NCBI RefSeq assembly: GCF_000744785.1
Contig: NZ_JQMO01000003.1
Location: 2,666,001-2,730,000, forward strand
Source of the DNA: Kitasatospora azatica KCTC 9699
GTDB lineage: Bacteria; Actinomycetota; Actinomycetes; Streptomycetales; Streptomycetaceae
Direction: 5' to 3'
Length of the DNA: 64,000 nucleotides
Shown piece after piece: positions 48,061 to 57,195 of this stretch. Numbering within the stretch: the stretch's first letter is position 1; every line of letters starts with the position of its first letter. The position numbers and the translations under genes were made by a program. A model generated the notes under the pieces. It made no database searches. It was not told the origin of the DNA and was given only the letters and a program-made list of their open reading frames with translations.

Positions 48061-49473
48061 ATGACCACCGACGTAACCTCACTCCGTGAGTTCAAGATGC
48101 CCGACGTGGGCGAGGGGCTGACCGAGGCCGAGATCCTCAAGTGGTACGTCCAGCCCGGTGACACCGTGACGGACGGCCAGATCGTCTGCGAGGTGGAGAC
48201 CGCGAAGGCGGCGGTCGAGCTGCCGATCCCGTTCAACGGGACGGTCGAGGCGCTGCACTTCCCCGAGGGCGCGACGGTCGACGTCGGCACCGTGATCATC
48301 GCGGTGGCGGTGGCCGGCGCGGCCCCCGCGCCGGCTGCCGCCGTGGCCGCCCCGGTCGTCGCGCCCGCCGCGACGCCGGCCGCCGCTCCGGCCGAGGCCG
48401 AGCCCGAGCGCCGCGAGGTGCTGGTCGGCTACGGCCCGCGCACCGGCGGTGTGCAGCGGCGGGCCCGGCGGACGACGGCCGCCGCGGCCCCGGCCGCGCG
48501 GCCGGTCCCCGCGCCGGCCCCGGTGGCCGCCCCGGCCGCGGTGCCCGTCCAGCTGCCGGCCCAGCCGGTGGGCGAGCGCCCGCTGGCCAAGCCGCCGGTC
48601 CGCAAGCTGGCCAAGGACCTCGGCGTCGACCTGCGCAGCGTGGTGGCGACCGGTCCGGACGGGATCATCACCCGCGAGGACGTGCACGCCGCGGCCGCGC
48701 CGGCCCCGGTGGTCGCTCCGGTCGTGGTCGAGCAGCCGGCGGCCGTTCCCGCCCCGGTGCTCTCCACCGGCCTGGACGTGCGGGTCCCGGTCAAGGGCGT
48801 CCGCAAGGCCACCGCCCAGGCGATGGTCGCCTCCGCCTTCACCGCGCCGCACGTCACCGAGTTCGTCCAGGTCGACGTCACCCGCACGATGAAGCTGGTG
48901 CGCACCCTCAAGGAGACCGGCGAGCTGGGCCAGGGGGTGCGGGTCAGCCCGCTGCTGCTGGTCGCCAAGGCGCTGCTCACCGCGATCAAGCGGCACCCGG
49001 AGGTCAACGCCAGCTGGGACGAGGCCAGCCAGGAGATCGTCCTCAAGGGCCAGGTCAACCTGGGCATCGCGGCCGCCACCCCGCGCGGCCTGATCGTGCC
49101 GAACATCAAGAACGCCGGCGCGCTCACCCTGTCCGGCCTCGCGGTCGAGCTCGGCACCCTGATCGACACCGCCCGCCAGGGCAAGACCTCCCCGGCCGAC
49201 ATGGCCGGCGGCAGCGTCACCATCACCAACGTCGGCGTCTTCGGCGTCGACACCGGCACCCCGATCCTCAACCCCGGCGAGGCCGCCATCCTGGCCTTCG
49301 GCGCGGTCCGGGAACTCCCCTGGGTGCACAAGGGCCGGGTGGTGCCCCGCCAGGTCACCACGCTCGCCCTCTCCTTCGACCACCGCCTGGTCGACGGCGA
49401 GCTCGGCTCCAAGGTGCTGGCCGACACGGCCGCCATCCTGGAGCGGCCCAAGCGGCTGATCACCTGGGCCTGA
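48061..49473 (+). CDS. bkdC: 2-oxoacid dehydrogenase E2 (dihydrolipoyl acyltransferase)
   Basis: 470 residues. One lipoyl domain (FKMPDVGEGLTEAEILKWYV) with the lipoyl lysine 49 in VETAKAAVE. An Ala/Pro linker follows, then the peripheral-subunit-binding domain (AKPPVRKLAKDLGVDLRSVV), a second linker, and the acyltransferase core with the catalytic SFDHRLVDGELG (His441, Asp445). It passes acyl groups from E1 to CoA. The E3 subunit (lipoamide dehydrogenase) is not in the window. ATG start with a gaggag site 8 bp upstream. Confidence 0.95.
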   Translation: MTTDVTSLREFKMPDVGEGLTEAEILKWYVQPGDTVTDGQIVCEVETAKAAVELPIPFNGTVEALHFPEGATVDVGTVIIAVAVAGAAPAPAAAVAAPVVAPAATPAAAPAEAEPERREVLVGYGPRTGGVQRRARRTTAAAAPAARPVPAPAPVAAPAAVPVQLPAQPVGERPLAKPPVRKLAKDLGVDLRSVVATGPDGIITREDVHAAAAPAPVVAPVVVEQPAAVPAPVLSTGLDVRVPVKGVRKATAQAMVASAFTAPHVTEFVQVDVTRTMKLVRTLKETGELGQGVRVSPLLLVAKALLTAIKRHPEVNASWDEASQEIVLKGQVNLGIAAATPRGLIVPNIKNAGALTLSGLAVELGTLIDTARQGKTSPADMAGGSVTITNVGVFGVDTGTPILNPGEAAILAFGAVRELPWVHKGRVVPRQVTTLALSFDHRLVDGELGSKVLADTAAILERPKRLITWA

Positions 49474-49485
49474 CGCTCCGTCAGC

Positions 49486-49531
49486 CCGAAGGGGCCCCGC
49501 GGCCGGAAACCCGGCTGCGGGGCCCCTTCGG
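49486..49531. terminator. Terminator after bkdC
   Basis: 15-bp outer stem (49486-49500 with 49517-49531) and an inner GCCGG/CCGGC stem form one long GC-rich hairpin, then cgttcc. Confidence 0.85.
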
Positions 49532-49551
49532 CGTTCCTGAATACTGCTCGA

Positions 49552-50781
49552 ATGGCCGAACAGCGCACCCTCGAAGCCCCCGTGGCGGCGACCGAACCCC
49601 CGTACTCGCTCCGCCGGGACGTCTCCTTCTCCGCCCTGCTGGCCGGGTTGGTGGCGGTGGTGGTCTGCTACTCGGGGCCGCTGGTGGTGGTGCTGGCGGC
49701 GGCCCGGGCCGGGCGGTTGGACGAGGCGCACACCGCGTCCTGGATCTGGGCGGTGTCGATCGGCAGCGGGCTGATCTCGCTGCTGCTCAGCTGGTACACC
49801 CGGATACCCGTGATCGCCGCCTGGTCCACGCCCGGGGCGGCGCTGCTGGTGAGCAGCCTCGGCTCGTACCCGTACCCGGCCGCGATCGGGGCCTACCTGG
49901 TCAGCGGGGTGGCGGTGACCGTGCTCGGGGCCACCGGGCTGTTCGGGCGGCTGATCCGGGCGATTCCGGCGGGTGTGGTGAACGCGATGCTGGCGGGCAT
50001 CCTGTTCAGCTTCGGCACCGAGATCTTCAGCTCGCTGCACACCGCGCCCGCCGTGGTGCTGGCCGCCCTGGCGGCCTATCTGACGGCCAAGCGGCTGCTG
50101 CCGCGGTATGCCGTGCCGGCCGCGCTGCTGGTCGGCTCGGTGGCCGCGGCGCTGACCACCGGGCTGCCGTTGCACGTCGGGCACGGCGGGCTGGTCCGGC
50201 CGGTGCTGACCGCGCCGAGCTTCGACGGCGCGGCCCTGGTGGGCCTCGCGCTGCCGCTCACCCTGGTCGCGCTGGCCTCGCAGAACGCGCCCGGGCTCGG
50301 GGTGCTGCGGGCCTTCGGCTACCAGCCGGACGACCGGCTGCTGGTCGGGGCGACCGGGGTGGTCTCGGTCCTGCTGGCGCCGTTCGGCGGGCCCGGGGTC
50401 AACATCGCGGCGATCACCGCCGCGATCTGCACCAGCCCGGAGAGCCACCCGCAGCCGCGCCGCCGCTACGTCGCCGGGATGTCGATCGGGGTGCTGTACC
50501 TGCTGGTCGGCTGCTTCGGCGGGGTGCTGGTGGCGCTGTTCGCCGGGCTGCCGGCCGCGCTGGTCGCGGTGGTCGGCGGGGTGGCGCTGATCGGCGCGTT
50601 CCAGGGCAGCCTGGCCGCCGCGCTGGCCGAGGAGTCGGGCCGGGAGGCGGCGGCCGTGACCTTCCTGGCGACCGCCTCCGGGATGACCCTGGGCGGTATC
50701 GGTGCGGCCTTCTGGGGCCTGCTGCTCGGGGTGGCCACCCACCTGGTGCTGACGCTCCGCAGGCCCGCGTCTGTCGGCTGA
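49552..50781 (+). CDS. BenE family transporter (benzoate/H+ symporter type)
   Basis: 409 residues with 11-12 hydrophobic spans: FSALLAGLVAVVVCYSGPLV, IGSGLISLLLSWYTRIPVIA with the conserved AAWSTPGAALLVSS, SVAAALTTGLPLHVGHGGLV and SQNAPGLGVLRAFGYQPDDR. The PGAALL and NAPG motifs are BenE signatures. No aromatic catabolism genes are nearby, so the natural substrate is uncertain. -10-like AATACT lies 6 nt before the ATG. Confidence 0.92.
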   Translation: MAEQRTLEAPVAATEPPYSLRRDVSFSALLAGLVAVVVCYSGPLVVVLAAARAGRLDEAHTASWIWAVSIGSGLISLLLSWYTRIPVIAAWSTPGAALLVSSLGSYPYPAAIGAYLVSGVAVTVLGATGLFGRLIRAIPAGVVNAMLAGILFSFGTEIFSSLHTAPAVVLAALAAYLTAKRLLPRYAVPAALLVGSVAAALTTGLPLHVGHGGLVRPVLTAPSFDGAALVGLALPLTLVALASQNAPGLGVLRAFGYQPDDRLLVGATGVVSVLLAPFGGPGVNIAAITAAICTSPESHPQPRRRYVAGMSIGVLYLLVGCFGGVLVALFAGLPAALVAVVGGVALIGAFQGSLAAALAEESGREAAAVTFLATASGMTLGGIGAAFWGLLLGVATHLVLTLRRPASVG

Positions 50782-50891
50782 TCAGGTGAGATGTTCAACC
50801 GAAAGTCGGTTCATCGGCATGGGGCGGGTACGTCTTGGCGACCCCCCACCCGAGCGCCCGCCGGGTGACCGGAGCACCGAGGACCGTCGGT

Positions 50892-52127
50892 ATGACGCCT
50901 GGCAATCCTGGCCGTCTCATCCGCAGCCTGGCCGCACTCGTCCTGCTCGTGGCAGCCGTACTGCCGTCCGCCGTGGAGCTGGCCGCACCCGGGCCGTTCG
51001 GCGCGCTCGGCCCGATCACCGACCGGGCGCTGCCGCCGCACGGCGCGGCGGGCGTCCTACCGGCCGAACTGCGCGGCCCCGGTGCGGCACCGACCGTGGA
51101 CATACGCCGCACCGGCGACCCCGCCAACCGGATCACCCTGGTGCTGCTCGGCGACGGCTACACGGCCGACCAGCAGGAGCTCTTCCGGCAGCAGGCCGAC
51201 CAGGCCTGGCGGGCGCTGATGGAGATCGAGCCGTTCCGCACCTACCAGGACTTCTTCAACATACGGCGGGTCGAGGTGGTCTCCCCGACCCCCGGGATCG
51301 CCGAGGCCGACGGCAAGGGCCGGCGCCCCGGGACCCCGCTGGGCATGCACTTCTGGTGCGAGGGCACCGCGCGGCTGCTCTGCGCCGACGAGGCCGCCAC
51401 CGCCCGCTACGCGGGTGACGGGGACGGCCCGCAGTACCTGATCGCGCTGGCCAACTCGACCGAGTACGGCGGGGCCGGCGGTACCGGGGTGACCACCCTG
51501 GCGGGCGGCAGCCCCGACGCCGGCCGGATCATCCAGCACGAGATCGGCCACACCGTCGGCGACCTCGGCGACGAGTACGACAGCGCGCCCGGCGACGCCG
51601 ACTACCCCAACCTCTCCACCCAGGGCGCCGACGCGATGCGCCGCGACCACCTCAAGTGGTGGCGCTGGCTCGGCGCCCAGTCACCGGACGGCGGCGGTGT
51701 GGTCGGCGCCTACCGCAGCGCCAACGGCGTCTACCGCCCGACCACCGACTCGGTGATGCGCACCCTGGGCGGCAGCTACAACCTCCCCTCCCGGGAGGCG
51801 ATCATCGAACAGCTCTACCGCCGGGTCTCCCCGCTGGACGGCGCGCAGCCCGTGCCGGGCCAGGTGGCGGGGCGCCCCCGGCTGACCGTCCGGCCCCTGG
51901 CGCTGGAGGGCGGCCGGAGTCTGCAGGTGGAGTGGCGGGTGGACGGCCGGGTGGTGCAGCCGCAGGCGCCGGACCACACCTGGTACGAGCCGGCCGCGCT
52001 GCAGCTGGTCCCCGGCCAGCGGGTCACCGTCGCCGCCACCGTGCGGGACACCACGGACTGGGTGCGCGACGAGGCGTTCCGGGAGCAACGGATGGTGCGG
52101 ACGGTCAGCTGGGTGCTGACCGGGTGA
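50892..52127 (+). CDS. Secreted M64 family metallopeptidase
   Basis: 411 residues from the ATG at 50892 (GAGGA about nine bases upstream). Signal peptide LIRSLAALVLLVAAVLPSAV. The propeptide-less core has NRITLVLLGDGYTADQQELF, IRRVEVVSPTPGI and the zinc motif HEIGHTVGDLGDEYD (HExxH at about 216, Gly/Asp third ligand), as in IgA peptidase M64. The C-terminal 110 residues are beta-rich. An extracellular protease role is clear; its target is not. The stop codon lies in the first copy of a 13-bp tandem repeat. Confidence 0.92.
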   Translation: MTPGNPGRLIRSLAALVLLVAAVLPSAVELAAPGPFGALGPITDRALPPHGAAGVLPAELRGPGAAPTVDIRRTGDPANRITLVLLGDGYTADQQELFRQQADQAWRALMEIEPFRTYQDFFNIRRVEVVSPTPGIAEADGKGRRPGTPLGMHFWCEGTARLLCADEAATARYAGDGDGPQYLIALANSTEYGGAGGTGVTTLAGGSPDAGRIIQHEIGHTVGDLGDEYDSAPGDADYPNLSTQGADAMRRDHLKWWRWLGAQSPDGGGVVGAYRSANGVYRPTTDSVMRTLGGSYNLPSREAIIEQLYRRVSPLDGAQPVPGQVAGRPRLTVRPLALEGGRSLQVEWRVDGRVVQPQAPDHTWYEPAALQLVPGQRVTVAATVRDTTDWVRDEAFREQRMVRTVSWVLTG

Positions 52128-52186
52128 GACGGCTGGGTGAGACGGCTGGGTGAGACGGCTGGGTGAGACGGCTGGGTGAGACGGCC
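52122..52186. repeat. Five 13-bp tandem repeats over a stop codon
   Basis: Units gggtgagacggct start at 52122, 52135, 52148 and 52161, plus one (52174-52186) ending in ggcc. Each carries TGA, and a 13-bp period places TGA in all three frames. The first TGA is the M64 gene stop. Confidence 0.95.
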
Positions 52187-52253
52187 GGATTTCGCCTGAG
52201 CGTGCATACCCGGTGGAAGCATCGAATGATGGGATGACTAATCTGGGTGCACT

Positions 52254-53597
52254 ATGACCGCGGACCCCGCCAGCGCCACCCGCTCCCCGTCCCTCCCTGG
52301 TCCCCGCCGCTCCCCGATCGACCTGTCGCCGACCGACACCCTGCGGCCGCCTGGCGGGCGCGCCGCCTGGTTCGCCTGGAGCATCGGCGTCAGCGTCTAC
52401 GTCCTGGCGGTGATCCACCGCACCAGCCTGGGCGTGGCCGGCCTGGACGCGGCGCACCGGTTCGGCGTCGGCGCCTCCGCGCTCTCCACCTTCTCCATCC
52501 TCCAGGTGCTGGTCTACGCCGCGATGCAGATCCCGGTCGGCCTGCTGGTCGACCGCTTCGGACCGCGCCGGGTCCTGCTGGCCGGCGTCGTGCTGCTCAG
52601 CGCCGGGCAACTCGCCTTCGCCCTCAGCAGCTCCTTCGGCCCCGCGCTGGCCTCCCGCGCGGTGCTCGGCTGCGGCGACGCGATGACCTTCATCAGCGTG
52701 CTGCGGATCGCCGCCCGCTGGTTCCCGGCCGCCAAGAACCCGCTGGTCGCCCAGCTCACCGGCCTCGCCGGGATGGGCGGCAACCTGGTCACCACCGTGG
52801 TGCTGGCCCAGGCCCTGCACACCGAGGGCTGGACGGCCACCTTCACCGCCACCGCCCTGCTCGGCTTCGGCGTCTTCGCCCTGGTCGCGCTGCTGCTGCG
52901 GGAGGCGCCGACCGGCTCGGCGGCGCCGGCCGTGCCGGTCGAGGACCGGCTGCCGGTGCTCACCCAGCTCCGCCACTCCTGGCGCGAGCCCGGAACCCGG
53001 CTGGGCATGTGGGTGCACTTCACCACCCAGTTCCCCGGCAACGCCTTCGCCATGCTCTGGGGACTGCCCTACCTGGTCGAGGGCCAGGGCATGACCCGCG
53101 GACAGGCCGGCGGACTGCTCACGCTGCTGGTGTTCAGCAACATGTTCTTCGGGCTGCTCTTCGGCCGCCTGCTGTCGAAGGGCCCGGCGCTACGGATGCC
53201 GATCGTGCTGAGCGTGATCGGCGCGACCGGCCTGTGCTGGGCCGTGGCGCTGGCCTGGCCCGGCGGCCACCCGCCGCTGCCGCTGCTGGTGCTGCTGCTG
53301 GTGGTGATGGGCAGCAACGGGTCCGCCTCGCTGGTCGGCCTCGACTACGCCCGCTCGCACAACCCCGCCCACCGGCTGGGCACCGCCTCCGGCATCGCCA
53401 ACATGGGCGGTTTCATCGCCACCATGGTGACGCTGTTCGGGATCGGCGTGCTGCTGGACGCGGTCTCCACCGGGGGCGGGGACGGCTACTCGGCGGGCGC
53501 GTACCGGCTGGCGTTCTGCTGGCTGTACGTGCCGCTGGCGGTGGGGACGGCGATGATCCTGCGGCTGCGGCGGAAGGCTCAGCAGCCGGCGGCCTGA
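52254..53597 (+). CDS. MFS transporter
   Basis: 447 residues with about 12 spans. WFAWSIGVSVYVLAVIHRTS, IPVGLLVDRFGPRRVLLAGV (the MFS A motif), ARWFPAAKNPLVAQLTGLAG and GTASGIANMGGFIATMV place it among NarK/sugar-phosphate-like MFS proteins. Substrate unknown. No ribosome site; TAATCT (52239-52244) lies nine nt before the ATG. Its stop codon is in the loop of the terminator that ends it. Confidence 0.88.
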   Translation: MTADPASATRSPSLPGPRRSPIDLSPTDTLRPPGGRAAWFAWSIGVSVYVLAVIHRTSLGVAGLDAAHRFGVGASALSTFSILQVLVYAAMQIPVGLLVDRFGPRRVLLAGVVLLSAGQLAFALSSSFGPALASRAVLGCGDAMTFISVLRIAARWFPAAKNPLVAQLTGLAGMGGNLVTTVVLAQALHTEGWTATFTATALLGFGVFALVALLLREAPTGSAAPAVPVEDRLPVLTQLRHSWREPGTRLGMWVHFTTQFPGNAFAMLWGLPYLVEGQGMTRGQAGGLLTLLVFSNMFFGLLFGRLLSKGPALRMPIVLSVIGATGLCWAVALAWPGGHPPLPLLVLLLVVMGSNGSASLVGLDYARSHNPAHRLGTASGIANMGGFIATMVTLFGIGVLLDAVSTGGGDGYSAGAYRLAFCWLYVPLAVGTAMILRLRRKAQQPAA

Positions 53598-53611
53598 GCG
53601 GCCGCCGGCTG
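53583..53611. terminator. Terminator overlapping the end of the MFS gene
   Basis: CAGCCGGCGGCC/GGCCGCCGGCTG, a 12-bp perfect stem whose 5-nt loop contains the TGA stop. Likely two-way, since the next gene converges. Confidence 0.75.
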
Positions 53612-53625
53612 TCGCGGGCCGCCGG

Positions 53626-54462
53626 TCAGGGCGTCAGGACGAAGCTCGCCAGGATCCGCTCGGCCAACTCCCCGTCCCCGTTCACCTTCAGCGAGCCGGA
53701 CGGCAGCGCCTCGGCCCGGACCCGGCCGGTGGCGAGACGGAGGTAGCTCTCCCAGTCCAGGGTGAACTGGACGTCGGGGCCGAGGCTGATCGAGCCGTCG
53801 ATCGCGGCGCGGCCGGTCTCGTCGACCCGGACGGTGCGCAGGAACTCCAGCGGGCCGGTGACGTCGAAGGCCACGGTGGTGCCGGCGGGGGCGCCGGCGA
53901 GCTTGGCGACCACCTTGGGCAGGCCTTCGAGCAGCAGGTCGCGGGTGACCTGGGCGGCGGGGGAGTCCAGGTTGCCGGGCAGCCGCAGGGCGCGGCGCAG
54001 GTCCTGCTCGTGCACCCAGACGTCCAGCGTGCGCATCCGCAGCAACTGCGCGTAGGGCAGCTCGTAGGAGAACGGGCCGGCCGGGAAGCGGACCGCCTCG
54101 TCGGGAGCCGTGGTGGCGTTGCGCAGGGCGCGGGAGCGCCGGATGATCACGTACTCCAGCTCCGCGGTCATCTCCGGCGCGGTGTGGCAACGGCGCTTGT
54201 CGACCGGGAGTTCGAGGTAGCGGGAGAGCTCGTCCTTGACGTGGAAGATGTCGCTGGGGAGCGAGTGGATCGGCCGCGGGTCGCCGAGCAGCTCGGACTC
54301 GACGGCGATCACGTGCGAGACGACGTCGCGCACCGACCAGCCGGGGCACTCGGTGGGCCGGTTCCAGGAATCGGCGGGCAGGGGGGCCAGCAGCTCCGAT
54401 ATGGACTCGATGGAGTGCGTCCAGGCATCCGTGTAGGTCTGCACGACCTGATTGTCGGTCAC
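53626..54462 (-). CDS. Mycothiol-dependent maleylpyruvate isomerase family protein
   Basis: 278 residues from the GTG at 54462, with AAAGGA upstream. The N-terminal DinB-like metal domain shows WNRPTECPGWSVRDVVSHVI (metal His) and LRMRTLDVWVHEQDLRRAL (His ligand). The C-terminal part is an SCP2-like fold (VAFDVTGPLEFLRTVRVDET, SGSLKVNGDGELAERIL). The named enzyme uses mycothiol to isomerise maleylpyruvate, but this group covers several mycothiol S-transferases. Its cofactor pathway begins with ino1 in this window. Confidence 0.87.
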   Translation of the reverse strand: MTDNQVVQTYTDAWTHSIESISELLAPLPADSWNRPTECPGWSVRDVVSHVIAVESELLGDPRPIHSLPSDIFHVKDELSRYLELPVDKRRCHTAPEMTAELEYVIIRRSRALRNATTAPDEAVRFPAGPFSYELPYAQLLRMRTLDVWVHEQDLRRALRLPGNLDSPAAQVTRDLLLEGLPKVVAKLAGAPAGTTVAFDVTGPLEFLRTVRVDETGRAAIDGSISLGPDVQFTLDWESYLRLATGRVRAEALPSGSLKVNGDGELAERILASFVLTP

Positions 54463-54635
54463 AGCGTCCTTTTCTCCGGCCATCCGTCGGCTGTTCACCC
54501 GCGCGCGACGGGAAGTCATGGACGGGAATCCCGGCTTCCGGGCGCACGCGCTATGCGCACGTTACGCTGCCCGGAGAGAGCAGGGCAGCGCTTTCGGGTG
54601 ACGATCGTAGGTCTCTTGTCGTGGACGGTGGTAGT

Positions 54636-55433
54636 GTGCGCGCCTCATTGATCCAACTCTCCGTGTCCGATGCCGAACCGGCGGCCGAGCGGCGGGCCCG
54701 GGCGGCCGCGCTGGTCCGTGCGCAGGAGGCCGCTGACCTGGTGGTCCTGCCGGAGCTCTGGGCGCTCGGCGGATTCGCCTACCAGTCCTGGTCCACCGGC
54801 GCCGAGCCCTTGGACGGGCCGACGGCTGACGTGATGTCAGCGGCCGCGCGGGCCGCCGGAGTCTGGTTGCACGCGGGTTCGATCGTGGAACGCGATCCGG
54901 ACGGCCCGGTCTACAACACCTCGTTGGTCTTCTCGCCGAGCGGCGAACTGGTGCACACCTACCGCAAGATCCACCGCTTCGGCTTCGACAGCGGGGAGGC
55001 GGTCGCCATGGGTGCCGGGCAGGAGATCGTCACGGCCGCCACCGACTTCGGTGTGCTGGGCCTGGCGACCTGTTACGACCTGCGCTTCCCGGAGCTGTTC
55101 CGGGCGCTGCTGGACGCCGGGGCGGAACTGCTGGTGATCCCGGCCGCCTGGCCGGAGCGGCGCCGCGAGCACTGGTCGCTGCTGGCCCGGGCCCGAGCGG
55201 TGGAGGAGCAGGCCTATGTGCTGGCCTGCAACACGGCCGGCACCCACGGCGGGGTCGAGCAGGCCGGGCACAGCGTGGTGGTGGACCCGTGGGGCCGGGT
55301 GCTGGCCGAGGCGGGGATGGGCGAGGAGGTGCTGACCGTCGAGTTCGACCCGGCGGAGGTGGCCAAGGCGCGGGCCGAGTTCCCGGTGCACCGCGACCGG
55401 TTGCTGGGCATCCCGGCGCCGGTCCAGCGCTGA
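54636..55433 (+). CDS. Nitrilase-superfamily carbon-nitrogen hydrolase
   Basis: 265 residues from the GTG at 54636; a GTG 15 bases earlier is in frame. The Glu-Lys-Cys triad is present: VVLPELWALGGF (Glu), HTYRKIHRFGFDSGE (Lys) and GLATCYDLRFPELF (Cys). Also VIPAAWPERRREHWSLLARA and the conserved ACNTAGTHGGVEQAGHSVVV. It hydrolyses amide or nitrile bonds in small molecules, and resembles the omega-amidase branch (Nit2/YafV-like). Substrate not predictable. It is divergent from the isomerase-like gene. Confidence 0.9.
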   Translation: MRASLIQLSVSDAEPAAERRARAAALVRAQEAADLVVLPELWALGGFAYQSWSTGAEPLDGPTADVMSAAARAAGVWLHAGSIVERDPDGPVYNTSLVFSPSGELVHTYRKIHRFGFDSGEAVAMGAGQEIVTAATDFGVLGLATCYDLRFPELFRALLDAGAELLVIPAAWPERRREHWSLLARARAVEEQAYVLACNTAGTHGGVEQAGHSVVVDPWGRVLAEAGMGEEVLTVEFDPAEVAKARAEFPVHRDRLLGIPAPVQR

Positions 55434-55526
55434 ATGTGTGAGTTGTGTGGGCGACTTTTGAGAGGATGAGCCCTCGGTCCCGGTCCCACCAGGTCGGGTC
55501 CCACTGTGTCGGAGGAGGTTGTGCTG

Positions 55527-56420
55527 GTGGTCGTCATCGGGGAGGGCCGTCTCCCGATCCAGCGCAACAGCCTGCGCCAGCAGATCGCGGGCGCCCTGCG
55601 GGAGGAGCTGATGGCCGGACGCCTGGAGGCCGGCAGCAACTTCACCGTCAAGGAGATCGCCGAGCTGTACGGGGTCTCCGCGACCCCGGCCCGGGAGGCG
55701 CTGGTCGACCTGGCGGCCCAGGGGCTGCTGCGGGCCGAGCACCATCGGGGCTTCACCGTGCCGGTGCTCGCCTGGGCCGACTTCCTGGAGATCTTCGAGG
55801 CCCGGACGATGCTCACCGACAGCGCGTTCCGCCAACTCGCTCGCCGGGTCAGCCGCTACGACTGGTCCCGGCTGGGTTCGCTGCGCCGCCGGGCCGAGGC
55901 GGCCGCCCGGGCTGCCCGGGCCGGGCAGCTGGACGTGCTGGTCGGCTGCGACCGGCGGTTCTGGAACGAGCTCGCGGGGTTCATGGAGAACCGTCGGATC
56001 GCCGACTACCTGGACTGGCTCCGGGTGCAGTCCTGGATGTTCGCGGCCCCGTACCTGCGGGCCCGGAGCGAGCTGGCCGGGGTCTGCTGGGACAAGCACG
56101 TCGAGCTGGTCGAGCTGATCACCGCACGGGACCTGGCGGGCGCGCACCGGATGGTGAACGAGTACAACCTGTTCACGGTGCACCTGCTCGCGGAGCTGAC
56201 CGGGGAGTCGGTGACGGATGTCTCAGTGCTGCCGCTGCTCACCGCCGAACCGACCGGGACGCTGCCGGCCGAGCCCGTGCCCGCGCCCGCTGACGCGCCT
56301 GCTGACGGGCCCGGCTGCACGCCCGCGGACGGTGCCGGCCCGGATGCCGGGGACGGCCGCGGCGTGGTGCCGCAGCCGCGATCACTGCGGGCCGCTCCGG
56401 ACCGCACGTTGGGCCGGTAG
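55527..56420 (+). CDS. GntR family (FadR/FCD) regulator
   Basis: 297 residues from the GTG at 55527, eight bases after GGAGGAGG; the GTG at 55506 overlaps this site. Winged helix NSLRQQIAGALREELMAGRL, EIAELYGVSATPAREALVDL and GLLRAEHHRGFTVPVL. The FCD ligand domain follows (ARTMLTDSAFRQLARRVSRY and later CWDKHVELVELITARDL). The C-terminal 75 residues are a Pro/Ala/Gly-rich tail not usual in the family. No metabolic operon is attached; self-regulation is probable. Confidence 0.9.
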   Translation: MVVIGEGRLPIQRNSLRQQIAGALREELMAGRLEAGSNFTVKEIAELYGVSATPAREALVDLAAQGLLRAEHHRGFTVPVLAWADFLEIFEARTMLTDSAFRQLARRVSRYDWSRLGSLRRRAEAAARAARAGQLDVLVGCDRRFWNELAGFMENRRIADYLDWLRVQSWMFAAPYLRARSELAGVCWDKHVELVELITARDLAGAHRMVNEYNLFTVHLLAELTGESVTDVSVLPLLTAEPTGTLPAEPVPAPADAPADGPGCTPADGAGPDAGDGRGVVPQPRSLRAAPDRTLGR

Positions 56421-56500
56421 GGTGGTTCGGGCGTCGACCGAGGCTGGTCGGCGGCCGACCGAAAACGATCCACCCCTGTCCTGGAGAGGAAGAGCGGCCC

Positions 56501-57148
56501 GTGGCCTGCGACCTCTGGCTCGTACCGCTCGTGGACGTACTGAGCCACAGCCCCGAGAACCCGTTCCGTGAAGACCTCGAGATCTACAACGCGGCGCTCA
56601 GCGCGCGCGGCCTGCCACGGGTCCCGGTCTACGAGTTCGCGCCGGGGATCACCGGCGGCGTGGAGCCGATAGCGGCCTTCGACTACGACTCGCTGCACTT
56701 CCTGCGCCGGGCCTACCTGCTCCAGCTCACCGGCTTCCAGCTGACCCCGGTCGACGCGCTGGGCGGCGACTACGAGCAGCTGCTCGAGATGTTCGAGGCC
56801 ACCGCCGAGCACTCCCACCTGGTCTGGCACTTCGACCACGCCGGTGCGTACGTGCCGATCGAGTTCGACATCCCGCTGGTCGACCAGGAGCTGCTGGCCT
56901 CCGGCGGACCGCTGGGCTCCTCGTACGGGCTGCTGCGCGAGCTGCAGGCGATCGCTCCGGCGCTGGGCGTCGACCCGCTCAACCCGCCGCTGCCGACCAG
57001 GCCGCTCGGCCCGACCGGCCTGGAGCAGCCGTTCGCCCCGCCGCTGGACGACGTGCACCCCTATGCGCGGGAGCGGCACGCCTGGGCCGGGCTGTACGCG
57101 GCGGCGACCCGGAGCCTGACCCAGGGGTCGATGGTCGTCTTCGCCTGA
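56501..57148 (+). CDS. Conserved hypothetical protein
   Basis: 215 residues from the GTG at 56501 (ggagaggaag upstream). It begins MACDLWLVPLVDVLSHSPEN and has DYDSLHFLRRAYLLQLTGFQ, EHSHLVWHFDHAGAYVPIEF and DPLNPPLPTRPLGPTGLEQP. No signal peptide, membrane span or catalytic motif. I think it belongs to a family conserved in streptomycetes near purD, without known function. Ends in a convergent gap with an A/T-rich palindrome. Confidence 0.8.
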   Translation: MACDLWLVPLVDVLSHSPENPFREDLEIYNAALSARGLPRVPVYEFAPGITGGVEPIAAFDYDSLHFLRRAYLLQLTGFQLTPVDALGGDYEQLLEMFEATAEHSHLVWHFDHAGAYVPIEFDIPLVDQELLASGGPLGSSYGLLRELQAIAPALGVDPLNPPLPTRPLGPTGLEQPFAPPLDDVHPYARERHAWAGLYAAATRSLTQGSMVVFA

Positions 57149-57164
57149 GCGCCTCGCGGGCGGG

Positions 57165-57185
57165 GCTTTGCAAACTTTGCAAAGC
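57165..57185. promoter_or_regulatory. 21-bp A/T-rich palindrome between convergent genes
   Basis: GCTTTGCAAA-C-TTTGCAAAGC, perfect. TTTGCAAA is itself a palindrome and occurs twice, so the site is both a direct and an inverted repeat. It lies 17 bp after one stop and 11 bp before the other. Terminator or protein-binding site. Confidence 0.6.
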
Positions 57186-57195
57186 GATCCGCCGG

